This document shows, piece after piece, positions 8,589-17,139 of a DNA stretch of 40,470 bases; the stretch's first letter is position 1, and every line of letters starts with the position of its first letter. The notes beneath the pieces were generated by a model. It worked only from the letters and a program-made list of their open reading frames with translations, was not told the origin of the DNA and did no database searches. Both the position numbers and the translations under genes were made by a program. The stretch is from positions 1 through 40,470 of the forward strand of contig JAURYB010000099.1 of assembly GCA_030654075.1 (NCBI GenBank), written 5' to 3'. The DNA is from Bacteroidales bacterium (GTDB lineage Bacteria > Bacteroidota > Bacteroidia > Bacteroidales > UBA4417).

Positions 8589-11500
8589 TTATTTTTGTGT
8601 TTTCAGCCATTCCCTGGCATTAACAAACGCTTCAATCCACGGCGAAAGCTGATCTGCCGTACGTGAATCCGGATATAAAGGCCACTGCCATGGCAACAAC
8701 GAACGCTCCAGGTGCGGCATCATTACAAGGTGCCGGCCATCATCGCTCGAAATACAAGCCGCGTCATACATCGATCCGTTAGGATTTCCAGGATATCCGC
8801 TGTAGGAATATTTTGCTGCAATATTGTACTTTTCTTCAGCATACGGGAAACTGAAAAGCCCTTCCCCATGAGCAACCCAAATGCCTAATTTGCTTCCGGA
8901 AAGCGATTTCAGCATAACTGAATTATTCTCTAGTATATCAATCGTAAGAAAACTGGATTCGAATTTTCCTGATGCATTATGCAACATTTTTGTTTTCTGC
9001 TGATGCTCAGGATTTACCAATCCTAGCTCAATCATAACCTGGCAACCGTTACAAACGCCAAGACTCAAAGTATCTTTTCGGGCGTAAAATTTTTCCAGAG
9101 CAATTCGCGCGTTGTCGTTATATTTAAACGCGCCTGCCCAGCCTTTGGCGGAACCTAGAACGTCAGAATTTGAGAACCCACCCACAAAAACAATCATCCG
9201 GATATCTTCGAGCGTTTCGCGTCCGCTCATCAGGTCGGTCATATGAACATCTTTCACATCCAGACCCGCAAGATGCATGCTCCAGGCCATTTCGCGGTCG
9301 CCGTTTACGCCTTTTTCCCGGATAATGGCAGCTTTGATTCCTGAACGGGTTTTGCGCTTTGGATCAACACCAAACTGGCTGAATTTCCCTGTAAATGTTT
9401 CAGAAAAAACAAATTTTCGCTCCTGGATTGAGTAATTATCAAACCGTTCTTTTGCAAGGATTTCACCACTTTGTTTGCGATCCAGCAGGTAAGAAGTCCG
9501 GAACCATTTATCGCGTAAAGTTTGAATATCAAAGGAATAACCATTTTGCTGATGTGAAATACCTAGCATTTTCCCTGCAACAGGTTTTCCGATCACACTG
9601 TAACTGATGCCTTTTTCGTGAAGGTAGATACTTACAAAATCCAGATCGTTGACCTGAACCACAACTCCGGGTTTCTCACTAAACAATAACCTGATAATAT
9701 CAGTTTCACCAGGTCCATCGAGGTTCAGATCCATTCCGATAGCATTGTGGCTGAAAGCCATTTCGAGCAAGGTTGTGATCAATCCTCCGGCCGAAACATC
9801 ATGCCCTGCCAGGATCATATCTTTTTGGATAAGTTCCTGAACAGCTTCAAAACACAAGCGGAAATAAACGGCATCTTTCACTTCAGGAGTGCTTCCACCC
9901 AATTTATTCAGGGCTTGCGCAAAGGAGCTTCCGCCAATATTAAAGTCGCTTTTCGAAAAATCAATATATACCAGCGAGGAAGTAAAACGTTCCTTCAAAA
10001 CAGGGCTTATCACTTTCCGGATATCCGTCACCTCCCCTACCGTTGAAATAATCACCGTACCGGGCGCCATTACGGTATCGCCCCCCGGATATTTCTGAGT
10101 CATCGAAAGGGAATCTTTACCGGTTGGGATATTGATGCCTAGCTCAATGGCAAAATCACTTACGGCTTTCACCGCTTTATACAAACGCGCGTCTTCCCCT
10201 TCGTTGCGGCAGGGCCACATCCAGTTGGCGCTTAATGAAACGCCGCCTAAACCTTGCTCAATCGGAGCCCAAACCAGGTTTGTAAGCGCTTCGGCAATAG
10301 AAAGTATGGAACCTGCTTCAGGATCAATTAAACCCGCAACAGGCGAATGACCGATAGAAGTCGCAATTCCTTTCACGCCTTGAAAATCAAGGGCGACAAC
10401 TCCCAGGTTGTTTAGTGGAAGCTGAAGCGGGCCGGCAGTTTGCTGATGCGCAATACGGCCGGTTACTGAACGGTCTACTTTGTTGGTAAGCCAGTCCTTA
10501 CATGCTACTGCTTCCAACTGGAGGACCTGCTCAATATAATTTGTTACTAACGATTGATCGTATTCAGGAGTTTGAAATGTTGAAAGTACAGTTTCATCCT
10601 GCATAACAGTACGAGGCGGTTTCCCGAAAAAGTATTTAAGTGGCAGATTGATAGGAGCATCTCCGGTTACAGGATTTGAAAACGAAAAATTCATATCACC
10701 TGTAATATCGCCGGCAACATAAAAAGGCGCGCGTTCGCGTTCGGCAACCTTTTGCATTTTCTCTACATCATCAGCATGAAGCACCAATCCCATGCGTTCC
10801 TGCGATTCGTTGCCGATAATTTCCTTGCCCGATAAGGTCGGATCACCCACCGGAAGTTTAGTAATATCAATGGCTCCGCCTTGTTCTTCAACCAATTCGG
10901 AAAGCGCATTCAAATGCCCGCCGGCTCCATGATCGTGAACCGAAATAATAGGATTTTCCAAACTTTCAGCCATGGCGCGGATGGCGTTATAAACGCGTTT
11001 CTGCATTTCGGGATTCGAACGTTGTATGGCGTTCAGCTCAATTCCGCTGTGGTATTCGCCTGTTGCGACAGATGAAACCGCTCCTCCGCCCATTCCGATG
11101 CGGTAATTATCACCGCCCATCACAATTACTTTGTCGCCGGGTTTCGGATGTCCTTTTAAACTATCAATCTTTCTGCCATACCCAATACCGCCGGCTTGCA
11201 TAATTACTTTATCGTAACCGTATCTTTTATCGTTTTCGGAATGTTCAAATGTAAGTACAGAACCACAAATCAATGGCTGACCAAATTTATTCCCAAAATC
11301 GCTGGCACCGTTCGATGCCTTGATGAGAATTTCCTCAGGAGTTTGATAAAGCCATGGACGAGGTTTGTTTTCGGCTTCCCACTCACGACCTTCGCCTGTC
11401 CGCGGGTACGAAGTCATATAAACCGCTGTTCCGGCAATCGGCATGGAGCCTTTTCCACCAGCCATACGATCGCGTATTTCACCACCCGAACCGGTTGCAG

Positions 11501-12278
11501 CGCCGTTAAAAGGCTCTACGGTTGTAGGAAAATTATGGGTTTCGGCTTTGAGCGAAATTACAGTATCTATTTCGCGGGTTTCAAAATAATCGGGTTTATC
11601 CTGTGTTGCCGGCGCAAATTGCTCCGCAACAGGTCCTTCCACAAAAGCAACATTATCAGTATATGCCGAAACAATCCGACCGTGATGTTCTTTCGATGTT
11701 TTTTTAATCATCTGAAACAAACTTTCAGCCTGTTCCACTCCATCAATCACAAAAGTCCCGTTAAAAATTTTATGCCTGCAATGTTCAGAGTTAACCTGTG
11801 AAAAACCAAACACTTCACTATCTGTTAATTTGCGGCCTAGTTTCAGACTTACTTCATCCAGGTATTCGATTTCTTCAGCACTGAGTGCAAGACCTTCTTT
11901 TTTACTGTAAGCTGCAATATCATTAATTTCTATGATCGGATCAGGCTGTTTCAGAATGGTGAAAATATCCTGGTCGAGGCCAGAATATAAACGTTGCAAC
12001 ATGTGATCATAAAGTGCCTGTTCATCAGCTACTTCGGTTAATTCCTCAATCCGGAGAATGCCATCGATACCCATATTCTGGGTAATTTCAACGGCATTTG
12101 TACTCCATGGGGTGATCATTTCGCGGCGCGGGCCAACAAAAAACCCGGCCATTTTGCTTTCGCTCACTTGCCGGGCATCTCCAAAAAGCCATTCCAGCTT
12201 TGGTATATCATTCCTGGTTATTTCTGATTGATGATGTACAGCGTACACCGTTTTGTCTTTGCGAAAGAAGTGAATCAT
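8589..12278 (-). CDS. purL: Phosphoribosylformylglycinamidine synthase, single-chain
   Basis: Converts FGAR, glutamine and ATP to FGAM in de novo purine synthesis. The 1229-aa chain is the large fused form: N-terminal domain, two AIR-synthase-like halves (QVNSEHCRHK, SVHDHGAGGH, PTGKDSLSM) and a C-terminal class I glutamine amidotransferase with nucleophile Cys1076 (GVCNGCQ) and His1189/Glu1191 (MPHLER). The start at 12278 gives MIHFFRKDKTVYAV, where the family normally begins. An in-frame ATG at 12353 would add 25 residues but lies upstream of the -7 box at 12300-12307, so it should not be in the mRNA. The gene stands alone on the minus strand, and no frameshift is seen. Confidence 0.97.
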   Translation of the reverse strand: MIHFFRKDKTVYAVHHQSEITRNDIPKLEWLFGDARQVSESKMAGFFVGPRREMITPWSTNAVEITQNMGIDGILRIEELTEVADEQALYDHMLQRLYSGLDQDIFTILKQPDPIIEINDIAAYSKKEGLALSAEEIEYLDEVSLKLGRKLTDSEVFGFSQVNSEHCRHKIFNGTFVIDGVEQAESLFQMIKKTSKEHHGRIVSAYTDNVAFVEGPVAEQFAPATQDKPDYFETREIDTVISLKAETHNFPTTVEPFNGAATGSGGEIRDRMAGGKGSMPIAGTAVYMTSYPRTGEGREWEAENKPRPWLYQTPEEILIKASNGASDFGNKFGQPLICGSVLTFEHSENDKRYGYDKVIMQAGGIGYGRKIDSLKGHPKPGDKVIVMGGDNYRIGMGGGAVSSVATGEYHSGIELNAIQRSNPEMQKRVYNAIRAMAESLENPIISVHDHGAGGHLNALSELVEEQGGAIDITKLPVGDPTLSGKEIIGNESQERMGLVLHADDVEKMQKVAERERAPFYVAGDITGDMNFSFSNPVTGDAPINLPLKYFFGKPPRTVMQDETVLSTFQTPEYDQSLVTNYIEQVLQLEAVACKDWLTNKVDRSVTGRIAHQQTAGPLQLPLNNLGVVALDFQGVKGIATSIGHSPVAGLIDPEAGSILSIAEALTNLVWAPIEQGLGGVSLSANWMWPCRNEGEDARLYKAVKAVSDFAIELGINIPTGKDSLSMTQKYPGGDTVMAPGTVIISTVGEVTDIRKVISPVLKERFTSSLVYIDFSKSDFNIGGSSFAQALNKLGGSTPEVKDAVYFRLCFEAVQELIQKDMILAGHDVSAGGLITTLLEMAFSHNAIGMDLNLDGPGETDIIRLLFSEKPGVVVQVNDLDFVSIYLHEKGISYSVIGKPVAGKMLGISHQQNGYSFDIQTLRDKWFRTSYLLDRKQSGEILAKERFDNYSIQERKFVFSETFTGKFSQFGVDPKRKTRSGIKAAIIREKGVNGDREMAWSMHLAGLDVKDVHMTDLMSGRETLEDIRMIVFVGGFSNSDVLGSAKGWAGAFKYNDNARIALEKFYARKDTLSLGVCNGCQVMIELGLVNPEHQQKTKMLHNASGKFESSFLTIDILENNSVMLKSLSGSKLGIWVAHGEGLFSFPYAEEKYNIAAKYSYSGYPGNPNGSMYDAACISSDDGRHLVMMPHLERSLLPWQWPLYPDSRTADQLSPWIEAFVNAREWLKTQK

Positions 12279-12299
12279 GCCGAATAGGTTTTTCGGGTG

Positions 12300-12307
12300 C
12301 AAAGATA
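12300..12307 (-). promoter_or_regulatory. -7 element of the purL promoter
   Basis: Reads TATCTTTG on the minus strand, followed by CACCC. It lies 22 nt upstream of the purL ATG, giving a leader of about 15 nt. It decides the purL start codon. No exact -33 TTG is present. Confidence 0.7.
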
Positions 12308-12403
12308 AGAAATACAAAACAGTCTCCGGACCATCTTCAATTTTTCTCAACAAACATTGTAAACTTCGAATTGGATAAATTCCTTACACAATAAATCACA
12401 AGA

Positions 12404-12494
12404 TCAAAATTCCAAATCCCAAATCCCAAAAGGCGTGAGTCAGAATCGATTTGGTGCTTGAAATTTGAGACTTGGGACTTGGGACTTGGGACTT
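12404..12494. repeat. Inverted repeat containing a GACTTGG microsatellite
   Basis: Three exact copies of the heptamer GACTTGG plus a degenerate fourth run from 12469 to 12494. They are complementary to the CCAAATCCCAAATCCCAAA stretch at 12412-12430. The element fills the divergent purL-coaD intergenic region. Confidence 0.7.
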
Positions 12495-12539
12495 TACAGG
12501 AATCTATAATTCATCCAACTCCAAATAGAATTATGTGTT

Positions 12540-12547
12540 TATCTTTG
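12540..12547 (+). promoter_or_regulatory. -7 element of the coaD promoter
   Basis: TATCTTTG followed by CAC, 14 nt before the ATG at 12562. It lies inside the longer open frame that begins at 12535 and so rules that start out. Confidence 0.65.
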
Positions 12548-12561
12548 CACAAAACCATTGT

Positions 12562-13017
12562 ATGAAGATCGCAGTTTTTCCAGGTTCATTTGATCCGATT
12601 ACGCGGGGCCACGAATCGATTGTGCGCCGTGCGTTGCCTTTGTTCGATAAAATAATAGTAGCAATTGGTGTAAATTCTGATAAAAGCGGCTATTTCCCTA
12701 TCGAAAAAAGACTTGAATGGCTCAACGAAACTTTCGGAGATTTACCACAGGTGAGTGTTGAAAGTTATAACGGGCTTACTGTCGATTTTTGTACAAAAAT
12801 GGACGCGTCCTATATTCTCAGAGGACTAAGAACATCCGCCGACTTTGAATTTGAGCGCGGAGTTGCGCAGGTTAACCTGAAACTGGAGGCTGATATTGAA
12901 ACCGTTTTCTTATTAGCTCTTCCTGAATATGTGATGGTTACCTCATCTATAGTACGCGAAGTGCATAAGCACGGCGGCAATATCGACCAGTTTATTCCTG
13001 AACAGATTTCGATTTAA
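12562..13017 (+). CDS. coaD: Pantetheine-phosphate adenylyltransferase
   Basis: Penultimate step of coenzyme A synthesis: 4'-phosphopantetheine plus ATP gives dephospho-CoA and pyrophosphate. 151 aa, the usual length. The nucleotidyltransferase motif GSFDPITRGH sits at 8-17, with the catalytic His17. RGLRTSADFEFE and the C-terminal MVTSSIVREV are the substrate and ATP-binding segments. The ATG at 12562 is favoured because MKIAVFPGSFDP starts at the normal family position and the -7 box lies just upstream. The stop overlaps the stop of the convergent rsmD gene. Confidence 0.97.
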   Translation: MKIAVFPGSFDPITRGHESIVRRALPLFDKIIVAIGVNSDKSGYFPIEKRLEWLNETFGDLPQVSVESYNGLTVDFCTKMDASYILRGLRTSADFEFERGVAQVNLKLEADIETVFLLALPEYVMVTSSIVREVHKHGGNIDQFIPEQISI

Positions 13018-13574
13018 TCCTTGTTCTCAGCACTTTCTGCTTCTAGCTTCCTAAAAAAAGTAAAGTGAATTTTGCCGTATTGGCGTTCTTCTGAAAAGAA
13101 TGGATGATCTTTAAAACTGAGGCGTTTATCGTGTTCCATGATGAACCACCCATCATCGGCAAGCCAATTATTCTCAAAAATTAAAGCCGGAACTTTTTCA
13201 CGATCTTCCATATCATATGGTGGATCAGCGAATATTACATCATAACTACCTGCAGGCCTGGCCAGAAAAGCAAATACATTAGCCCTTACCGCTGATAAAT
13301 TACTGAATTTCATATCAGTAATCATTTTCACTATATAGTCGATACAACGACCATTTACATCCACGCTCAAAACACTGATTGCATAGCGCGAAGCAAATTC
13401 CATCGAGATATTTCCTGTTCCGGCAAAAAGATCAAGCACTTTAACTTCTTCAAAATCAATACGATTATTCAGAATATTGAATAAGCTTTCCTTTGCCATA
13501 TCCGTGGTTGGCCTTACAGGTAAGCCTTCCGGACGAAGTATTCTGCCTTTATGGCTTCCGCTTATTATTCGCAT
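13014..13574 (-). CDS. rsmD: 16S rRNA (guanine(966)-N2)-methyltransferase, RsmD family
   Basis: 186-aa SAM-dependent methyltransferase predicted to modify G966 of 16S rRNA in the 30S subunit. Visible motifs are the N-terminal MRIISGSHKGRIL with RPTTDMAKESLFN, the SAM-binding DLFAGTGN at 48-55 and the catalytic DPPY at 117-120. The ATG overlaps the end of the upstream DUF3822 gene by 10 nt, so translation is probably coupled. It is the last gene of a three-gene minus-strand operon and converges on coaD with overlapping stop codons. Confidence 0.95.
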   Translation of the reverse strand: MRIISGSHKGRILRPEGLPVRPTTDMAKESLFNILNNRIDFEEVKVLDLFAGTGNISMEFASRYAISVLSVDVNGRCIDYIVKMITDMKFSNLSAVRANVFAFLARPAGSYDVIFADPPYDMEDREKVPALIFENNWLADDGWFIMEHDKRLSFKDHPFFSEERQYGKIHFTFFRKLEAESAENKD

Positions 13575-14440
13575 ATGGGCAAATTAAGAAGTACAAAATA
13601 ATGATGTAAGGCTATGCCTGTAAACGTGGCTCCATATTGAAGCACATCCGGCTTTTCAACAAATTTCAGTGATTCACAATACATTTCCAGTTGCGTATAA
13701 ATGACTGAACTATAAGTAATATCACCCATCAGGGTAATTTTCTCTTCTGATGGAACAAAACCAAGTTGTTCGAGTACGAAAACCACATAATACAACACAT
13801 CCGAAGGCGCTGAATACTTGAAAGCATTCAGGTAAAGCAAACGTTGCCCCTGAATTACCGTTATTTCAAAAAATCCGGGATGAATATTTATAAATACCTG
13901 CCTGGCAAATATCTGTGATTGATTGCGAAGGATACCTTTTACAAAAACGGCAGCAGCGCAACGTAAAAATGTACCGGGAAATATCAAGTCACAGAATTCC
14001 TGAATATAGCCAGGAATAAGTATTGCTGTTGCCGGCCCGGAATTCAAAATAGCTTCGGTCAGAATTTCTTCGCCAGGGGCAACAGTGTATGCTGATGATA
14101 TGATATTCAGCACATTATCATGATCTAAGAAATCGTGGGGAGCCACGGTAATTTTTTGTGAAGCTACGGCAATATCAACCTGTTGATAAGTAAGTTGTGT
14201 CAGATCAACTTTTTTCAACTTTTCAAAATAATCATTCCCGTTTATGGGCCACCCACCCATTTCATCTTTCTGAATGCCGGTATGAATGAACGTATAGGAA
14301 GCAATTTTTAAAACTTTCTGAGTGACAGTGTGAGTGATTAAAAACGAAAATCCATCCTCACAGAGCAGAACGGAAAGCCTGTAATTAAATCCCTGCGTTG
14401 TGTCATACTGCGGATCAACCTGATTAAGAATACATTCCAA
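13565..14440 (-). CDS. DUF3822 family protein
   Basis: 291-aa soluble protein without signal peptide. The pattern matches the Bacteroidota-restricted DUF3822 family, which typically lies next to rsmD and coaD, as here. The N-terminal half has SVLLCEDGFSFLI and later FARQVFINIHPGFFEITVIQGQRLLYLNAF, alternating strands reminiscent of duplicated ribonuclease-H/actin-like folds; that fold remark is only an inference. No catalytic motif was seen. It is 17 nt downstream of the membrane protein gene and overlaps rsmD by 10 nt, so all three are likely one transcript. Function unknown. Confidence 0.8.
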   Translation of the reverse strand: MECILNQVDPQYDTTQGFNYRLSVLLCEDGFSFLITHTVTQKVLKIASYTFIHTGIQKDEMGGWPINGNDYFEKLKKVDLTQLTYQQVDIAVASQKITVAPHDFLDHDNVLNIISSAYTVAPGEEILTEAILNSGPATAILIPGYIQEFCDLIFPGTFLRCAAAVFVKGILRNQSQIFARQVFINIHPGFFEITVIQGQRLLYLNAFKYSAPSDVLYYVVFVLEQLGFVPSEEKITLMGDITYSSVIYTQLEMYCESLKFVEKPDVLQYGATFTGIALHHYFVLLNLPICE

Positions 14441-14457
14441 GGGATATATAGTATTTG

Positions 14458-15054
14458 TTATTCCCAGTTTCCATCAGTTGTTGCTTCCGTCATAGAGCCA
14501 ACTTTAAGTCCTGGGAATTTTGATTTATCTTCCAATTCTTTAATCCTATTTACAACCAGTTGTTTGTCAAGATCCTTGGCATAGATTTCCAAACGGGCTG
14601 ACACTTCAAAAACCGCTACATCAACACCTCCTTTGTTAATTTTCCCGGCCATGATCGAAAACAGATCCCCATTTGAAAAGGGCACTTCATTAAGTTTTTC
14701 CAGAGGATAATTTTTCCTGGCGAAGATGGAGTCAAAAATATTTACGTAACCGATTGTGTCCGAAATAGTACGTGTAAAGGTTGTATCAGCGGGATCAGGA
14801 ATTATTTTTACCTCCGGTATTTTACCTGTTCTAACAAGCGCTTTTAAGGAATCAAAGCTGGCGGTATAATGCCCGTATTGGTTACGGAAAAGATTCTCAG
14901 CTATGCGTATGTCCTTAAGTTTATTTACGATAATTTCACCCCGGGATTTCAGATTATTCTCAAATTTAACGGGCTTATTGATGCTCCGGAATACCAGTAA
15001 TCCTAAAACCAGGATAACGGCAGCAAGAATAATTTTAATGATATTAATATTCAT
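14458..15054 (-). CDS. Conserved membrane-anchored hypothetical protein
   Basis: 198 aa with one N-terminal transmembrane segment (about residues 4-22, INIIKIILAAVILVLGLLVF). A mostly hydrophilic domain follows, with a helix (RGEIIVNKLKDIRIAENLFRN) and then QYGHYTASFDSLKALVRTGKIP, similar to the start of periplasmic pilin/pseudopilin-like domains. Start set at the ATG at 15054. The longer TTG-initiated frame from 15135 lies at the predicted transcription start and adds a non-conserved-looking stretch. First gene of the operon with DUF3822 and rsmD. Function unknown. Confidence 0.75.
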   Translation of the reverse strand: MNINIIKIILAAVILVLGLLVFRSINKPVKFENNLKSRGEIIVNKLKDIRIAENLFRNQYGHYTASFDSLKALVRTGKIPEVKIIPDPADTTFTRTISDTIGYVNIFDSIFARKNYPLEKLNEVPFSNGDLFSIMAGKINKGGVDVAVFEVSARLEIYAKDLDKQLVVNRIKELEDKSKFPGLKVGSMTEATTDGNWE

Positions 15055-15140
15055 TACATTTCCCGTTTTGGATATTCTTCCGAATTTGAATCGCTCAAAA
15101 AACTTACCGACAGAACCCAGTAGATCCCCCTGCAAGTGTG

Positions 15141-15148
15141 CAAATGTA
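15141..15148 (-). promoter_or_regulatory. -7 element for the membrane protein-DUF3822-rsmD operon
   Basis: TACATTTG followed by C on the minus strand. The predicted transcript would start near 15134, giving a leader of about 80 nt before the ATG at 15054. Confidence 0.55.
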
Positions 15149-15431
15149 TAACATTTTTCATTCTATCCTTTGCCAATATCAAAATCTAAATGCCGCAATT
15201 TGCACTGAAAGAAGCTACATAACCCTGATTATCAACTGACCGGATCGACAAACCAGCGAAATCAGAGCATTAAAACAAGAATTCTTTAGATATCCCTGAA
15301 AATACACCTTATCAACATTTAGTGCCATAAAACCATACAGTTACGATATTTACATATTTTTAACAAACCAGGAAACTCAATACACACAAGATTTGGAACA
15401 GTTATTGCACTATTTATGGGTATCGTATGAT

Positions 15432-15461
15432 TTGTGTCAAATGTATTATTATGTATATTTG
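15432..15461 (+). promoter_or_regulatory. Textbook Bacteroidota promoter for the TPR gene
   Basis: TTG at 15432-15434 and TATATTTG at 15454-15461 are separated by exactly 19 nt, the consensus -33/-7 arrangement for the primary sigma factor of Bacteroidota. The start codon is 46 nt further on. With the site at 33816-33845, one of the two best promoters in the window. Confidence 0.85.
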
Positions 15462-15507
15462 CATGTGAATCTGTAGCCATAATTATTAACAAAACCCTTT
15501 TGAATCA

Positions 15508-16482
15508 ATGAAAAAGACTCTGATCCTGGCCTTTGCCTTAACTATTCTTACCGCCTTTTCAGGAAAAACCGTGCTTGCACAAACCAAAGAAGATGCCGGC
15601 AATGCATTTAATGCTGCGCTTGAACTTTCGAAAACTGATATGGCTGGCGCTGTTGTTAAAATGCAGGATGTAATAAAAATGTGTACAATGGTTGGTAAAG
15701 ATGCAGATACTCTTAAAATGAAGTGCACTACTGTTTTACCGGTTTGGCAATATAATGTTGGCAACAATTTTCTTAAAGAGAAAAAATATGATCAGGCCTT
15801 ACCCGCTTTTGAAAAAAGCAATGAATTTGCAATTGCCTATGCTGATGAAAACATCAAGGGGAAGTCAGAAGATCAGTTGGAAAAACTCTATACCAATAAA
15901 GGCAATACTTTGTTAAAAGCTGAAAAGGCTGACTCGGCAATACTTTTTTTCGACAAAGCATTGAAACTTGAACCGGAATATAGCAAAGCACTTTATGCCA
16001 GAGGGCAAGCCTATAAAAAGAAGGGCGATAATGTAAAAATGCAGGAAAACATGGATTTAGCTATTGCTTCCGCCTCGAAAGTAAATGATACCTTAACTGT
16101 TAAAGCTGCAAAAAATGCTATTGCAATAAGCCTGTACTCTGAAGGCAAAACTGCTTTTACTAAAAAATCATACAGTGACGCAGTAACAAAACTGAATGGC
16201 GCGCTCAGCTATGAGTATAAAAACAAAGAACTGTACTACCTTCTTGCTACTTCAAACAATAACCTCAAGAAATTTGATGAAGCCATTGAGACGGCTAATC
16301 TTGGTATAGCAATGGAGGAGCAAACTCCCGATAAATTAGCTCGTTTCTACTACGAAATCGCTAAAGCTTACGAAGGCAAGAAAGACGTTGGTAATGCATG
16401 TACAAACTATAAAAAATCTGCTGTCGGCACATTTAAAGCATCTGCTGATTATCAGATGAAGACTGTGCTGAAATGCCAATAA
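15508..16482 (+). CDS. Secreted tetratricopeptide-repeat protein
   Basis: 324 aa with a signal peptide (MKKTLILAFALTILTAFSGKTVLAQ), so exported to the periplasm or beyond. At least four TPR-like helix pairs can be read: about 75-110 (YNVGNNFLKEKKYDQALPAFEKS), 130-180 (NKGNTLLKAEKADSAILFFDKAL, then ALYARGQAYKKKGD), 208-240 (YSEGKTAFTKKSYSDAVTKL) and 243-270 (YYLLATSNNNLKKFDEAIETA). No enzymatic domain is present, so a scaffold role in protein assembly is likely but the partners are unknown. Monocistronic, with a strong promoter and a strong terminator, which suggests high, independent expression. Confidence 0.88.
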   Translation: MKKTLILAFALTILTAFSGKTVLAQTKEDAGNAFNAALELSKTDMAGAVVKMQDVIKMCTMVGKDADTLKMKCTTVLPVWQYNVGNNFLKEKKYDQALPAFEKSNEFAIAYADENIKGKSEDQLEKLYTNKGNTLLKAEKADSAILFFDKALKLEPEYSKALYARGQAYKKKGDNVKMQENMDLAIASASKVNDTLTVKAAKNAIAISLYSEGKTAFTKKSYSDAVTKLNGALSYEYKNKELYYLLATSNNNLKKFDEAIETANLGIAMEEQTPDKLARFYYEIAKAYEGKKDVGNACTNYKKSAVGTFKASADYQMKTVLKCQ

Positions 16483-16503
16483 GAAAATGAAATTTATAAT
16501 GAG

Positions 16504-16527
16504 AAAGCCGGTTATCCGGCTTTTTTT
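16504..16527 (+). terminator. Rho-independent terminator after the TPR gene
   Basis: AAAGCCGG at 16504-16511, a TTAT loop, and CCGGCTTT at 16516-16523, followed by further T residues. It lies 21 bp after the stop codon. Confidence 0.88.
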
Positions 16528-16576
16528 ATGCCTGCCGCCCAGATTTCCCGGAATCTCTGCAGATGTTATCGAATCA

Positions 16577-17044
16577 TTATTTGACACTTTGCCCTGATTC
16601 CCTTTCAAAATCAGGAATATCCTCAATAAAAACATATTGTTTGTTTTCGTAATCAATCCGGCAGGTATAATGTTCCAGCCCATTGGTTATCAGGAAATAT
16701 TCAGCCTGCAATAGCATATTGTAACGGGCTGCCTGATCGAAAGTCTTTTCGGTGATCTCTACACCGGGAGCTTTGCATTCGACGAGCAGAAAGGGATTTG
16801 CGTTTCTTCCGAAAATAACCAGATCGAATCTTTTTGGCAGTTTGTTTAGCAGAAGTTGCTTTTCCACCCCAATCATTGCGATCGGGTAACGTTTCACCTG
16901 AGTGAGGTATGAAATCAGATGCTGGCGCACCCATTCTTCAGGAGTTAGCGTTACAAATTTATGCCGTACCGGGTCGAATATTTCCTGCCGGTTTTTGACC
17001 TCACGTAGTTTAAATTCAAAATGTGGGAAGTTTAATTGCTGCAT
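16577..17044 (-). CDS. HsdR_N-type (PD-(D/E)xK fold) protein
   Basis: 155 aa resembling the N-terminal nuclease domain of type I restriction HsdR subunits, without any helicase part. Candidate active-site residues are Asp74 (KRFDLVIFG) and Glu89-Cys90-Lys91 (LLVECKAP), the D...ExK signature, with GVEKQL upstream and a Gln-containing helix (TFDQAARYNMLL) after it. Small stand-alone versions are common in Bacteroidota next to holA, as here. No modification or specificity genes are near, so a classical restriction system is unlikely. A role in DNA repair or replication is only an inference from the neighbourhood. It diverges from amn. Confidence 0.8.
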   Translation of the reverse strand: MQQLNFPHFEFKLREVKNRQEIFDPVRHKFVTLTPEEWVRQHLISYLTQVKRYPIAMIGVEKQLLLNKLPKRFDLVIFGRNANPFLLVECKAPGVEITEKTFDQAARYNMLLQAEYFLITNGLEHYTCRIDYENKQYVFIEDIPDFERESGQSVK

Positions 17045-17101
17045 TTTTCAACATTTCGTAAAATTCATGGACGAAACTACTGCAAAGATGACTAAAAAAT
17101 C

Positions 17102-17109
17102 TAAATTTG
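17102..17109 (+). promoter_or_regulatory. -7 element of the amn promoter
   Basis: TAAATTTG followed by CCC, 30 nt before the ATG at 17140. It overlaps the start of a longer open frame at 17107 and supports the downstream start. Confidence 0.6.
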
Positions 17110-17139
17110 CCCGTAATATTAATTTATCTACACATCAGG

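Larger units (their letters stand above)
15055..15507. other. Divergent intergenic region with promoters on both sides
   Basis: Holds the minus-strand -7 element at 15141-15148 and the plus-strand promoter at 15432-15461. Between them is AT-rich sequence with no gene, hairpin or RNA recognised. Confidence 0.6.

Noticed and set aside
11196..11801. 201-codon plus-strand open frame
   Set aside because: Shadow of purL with no domain or promoter of its own.
16577..17044. Type I restriction-modification system
   Set aside because: Only the N-terminal nuclease-like domain exists; there is no helicase part, HsdM or HsdS in the window.
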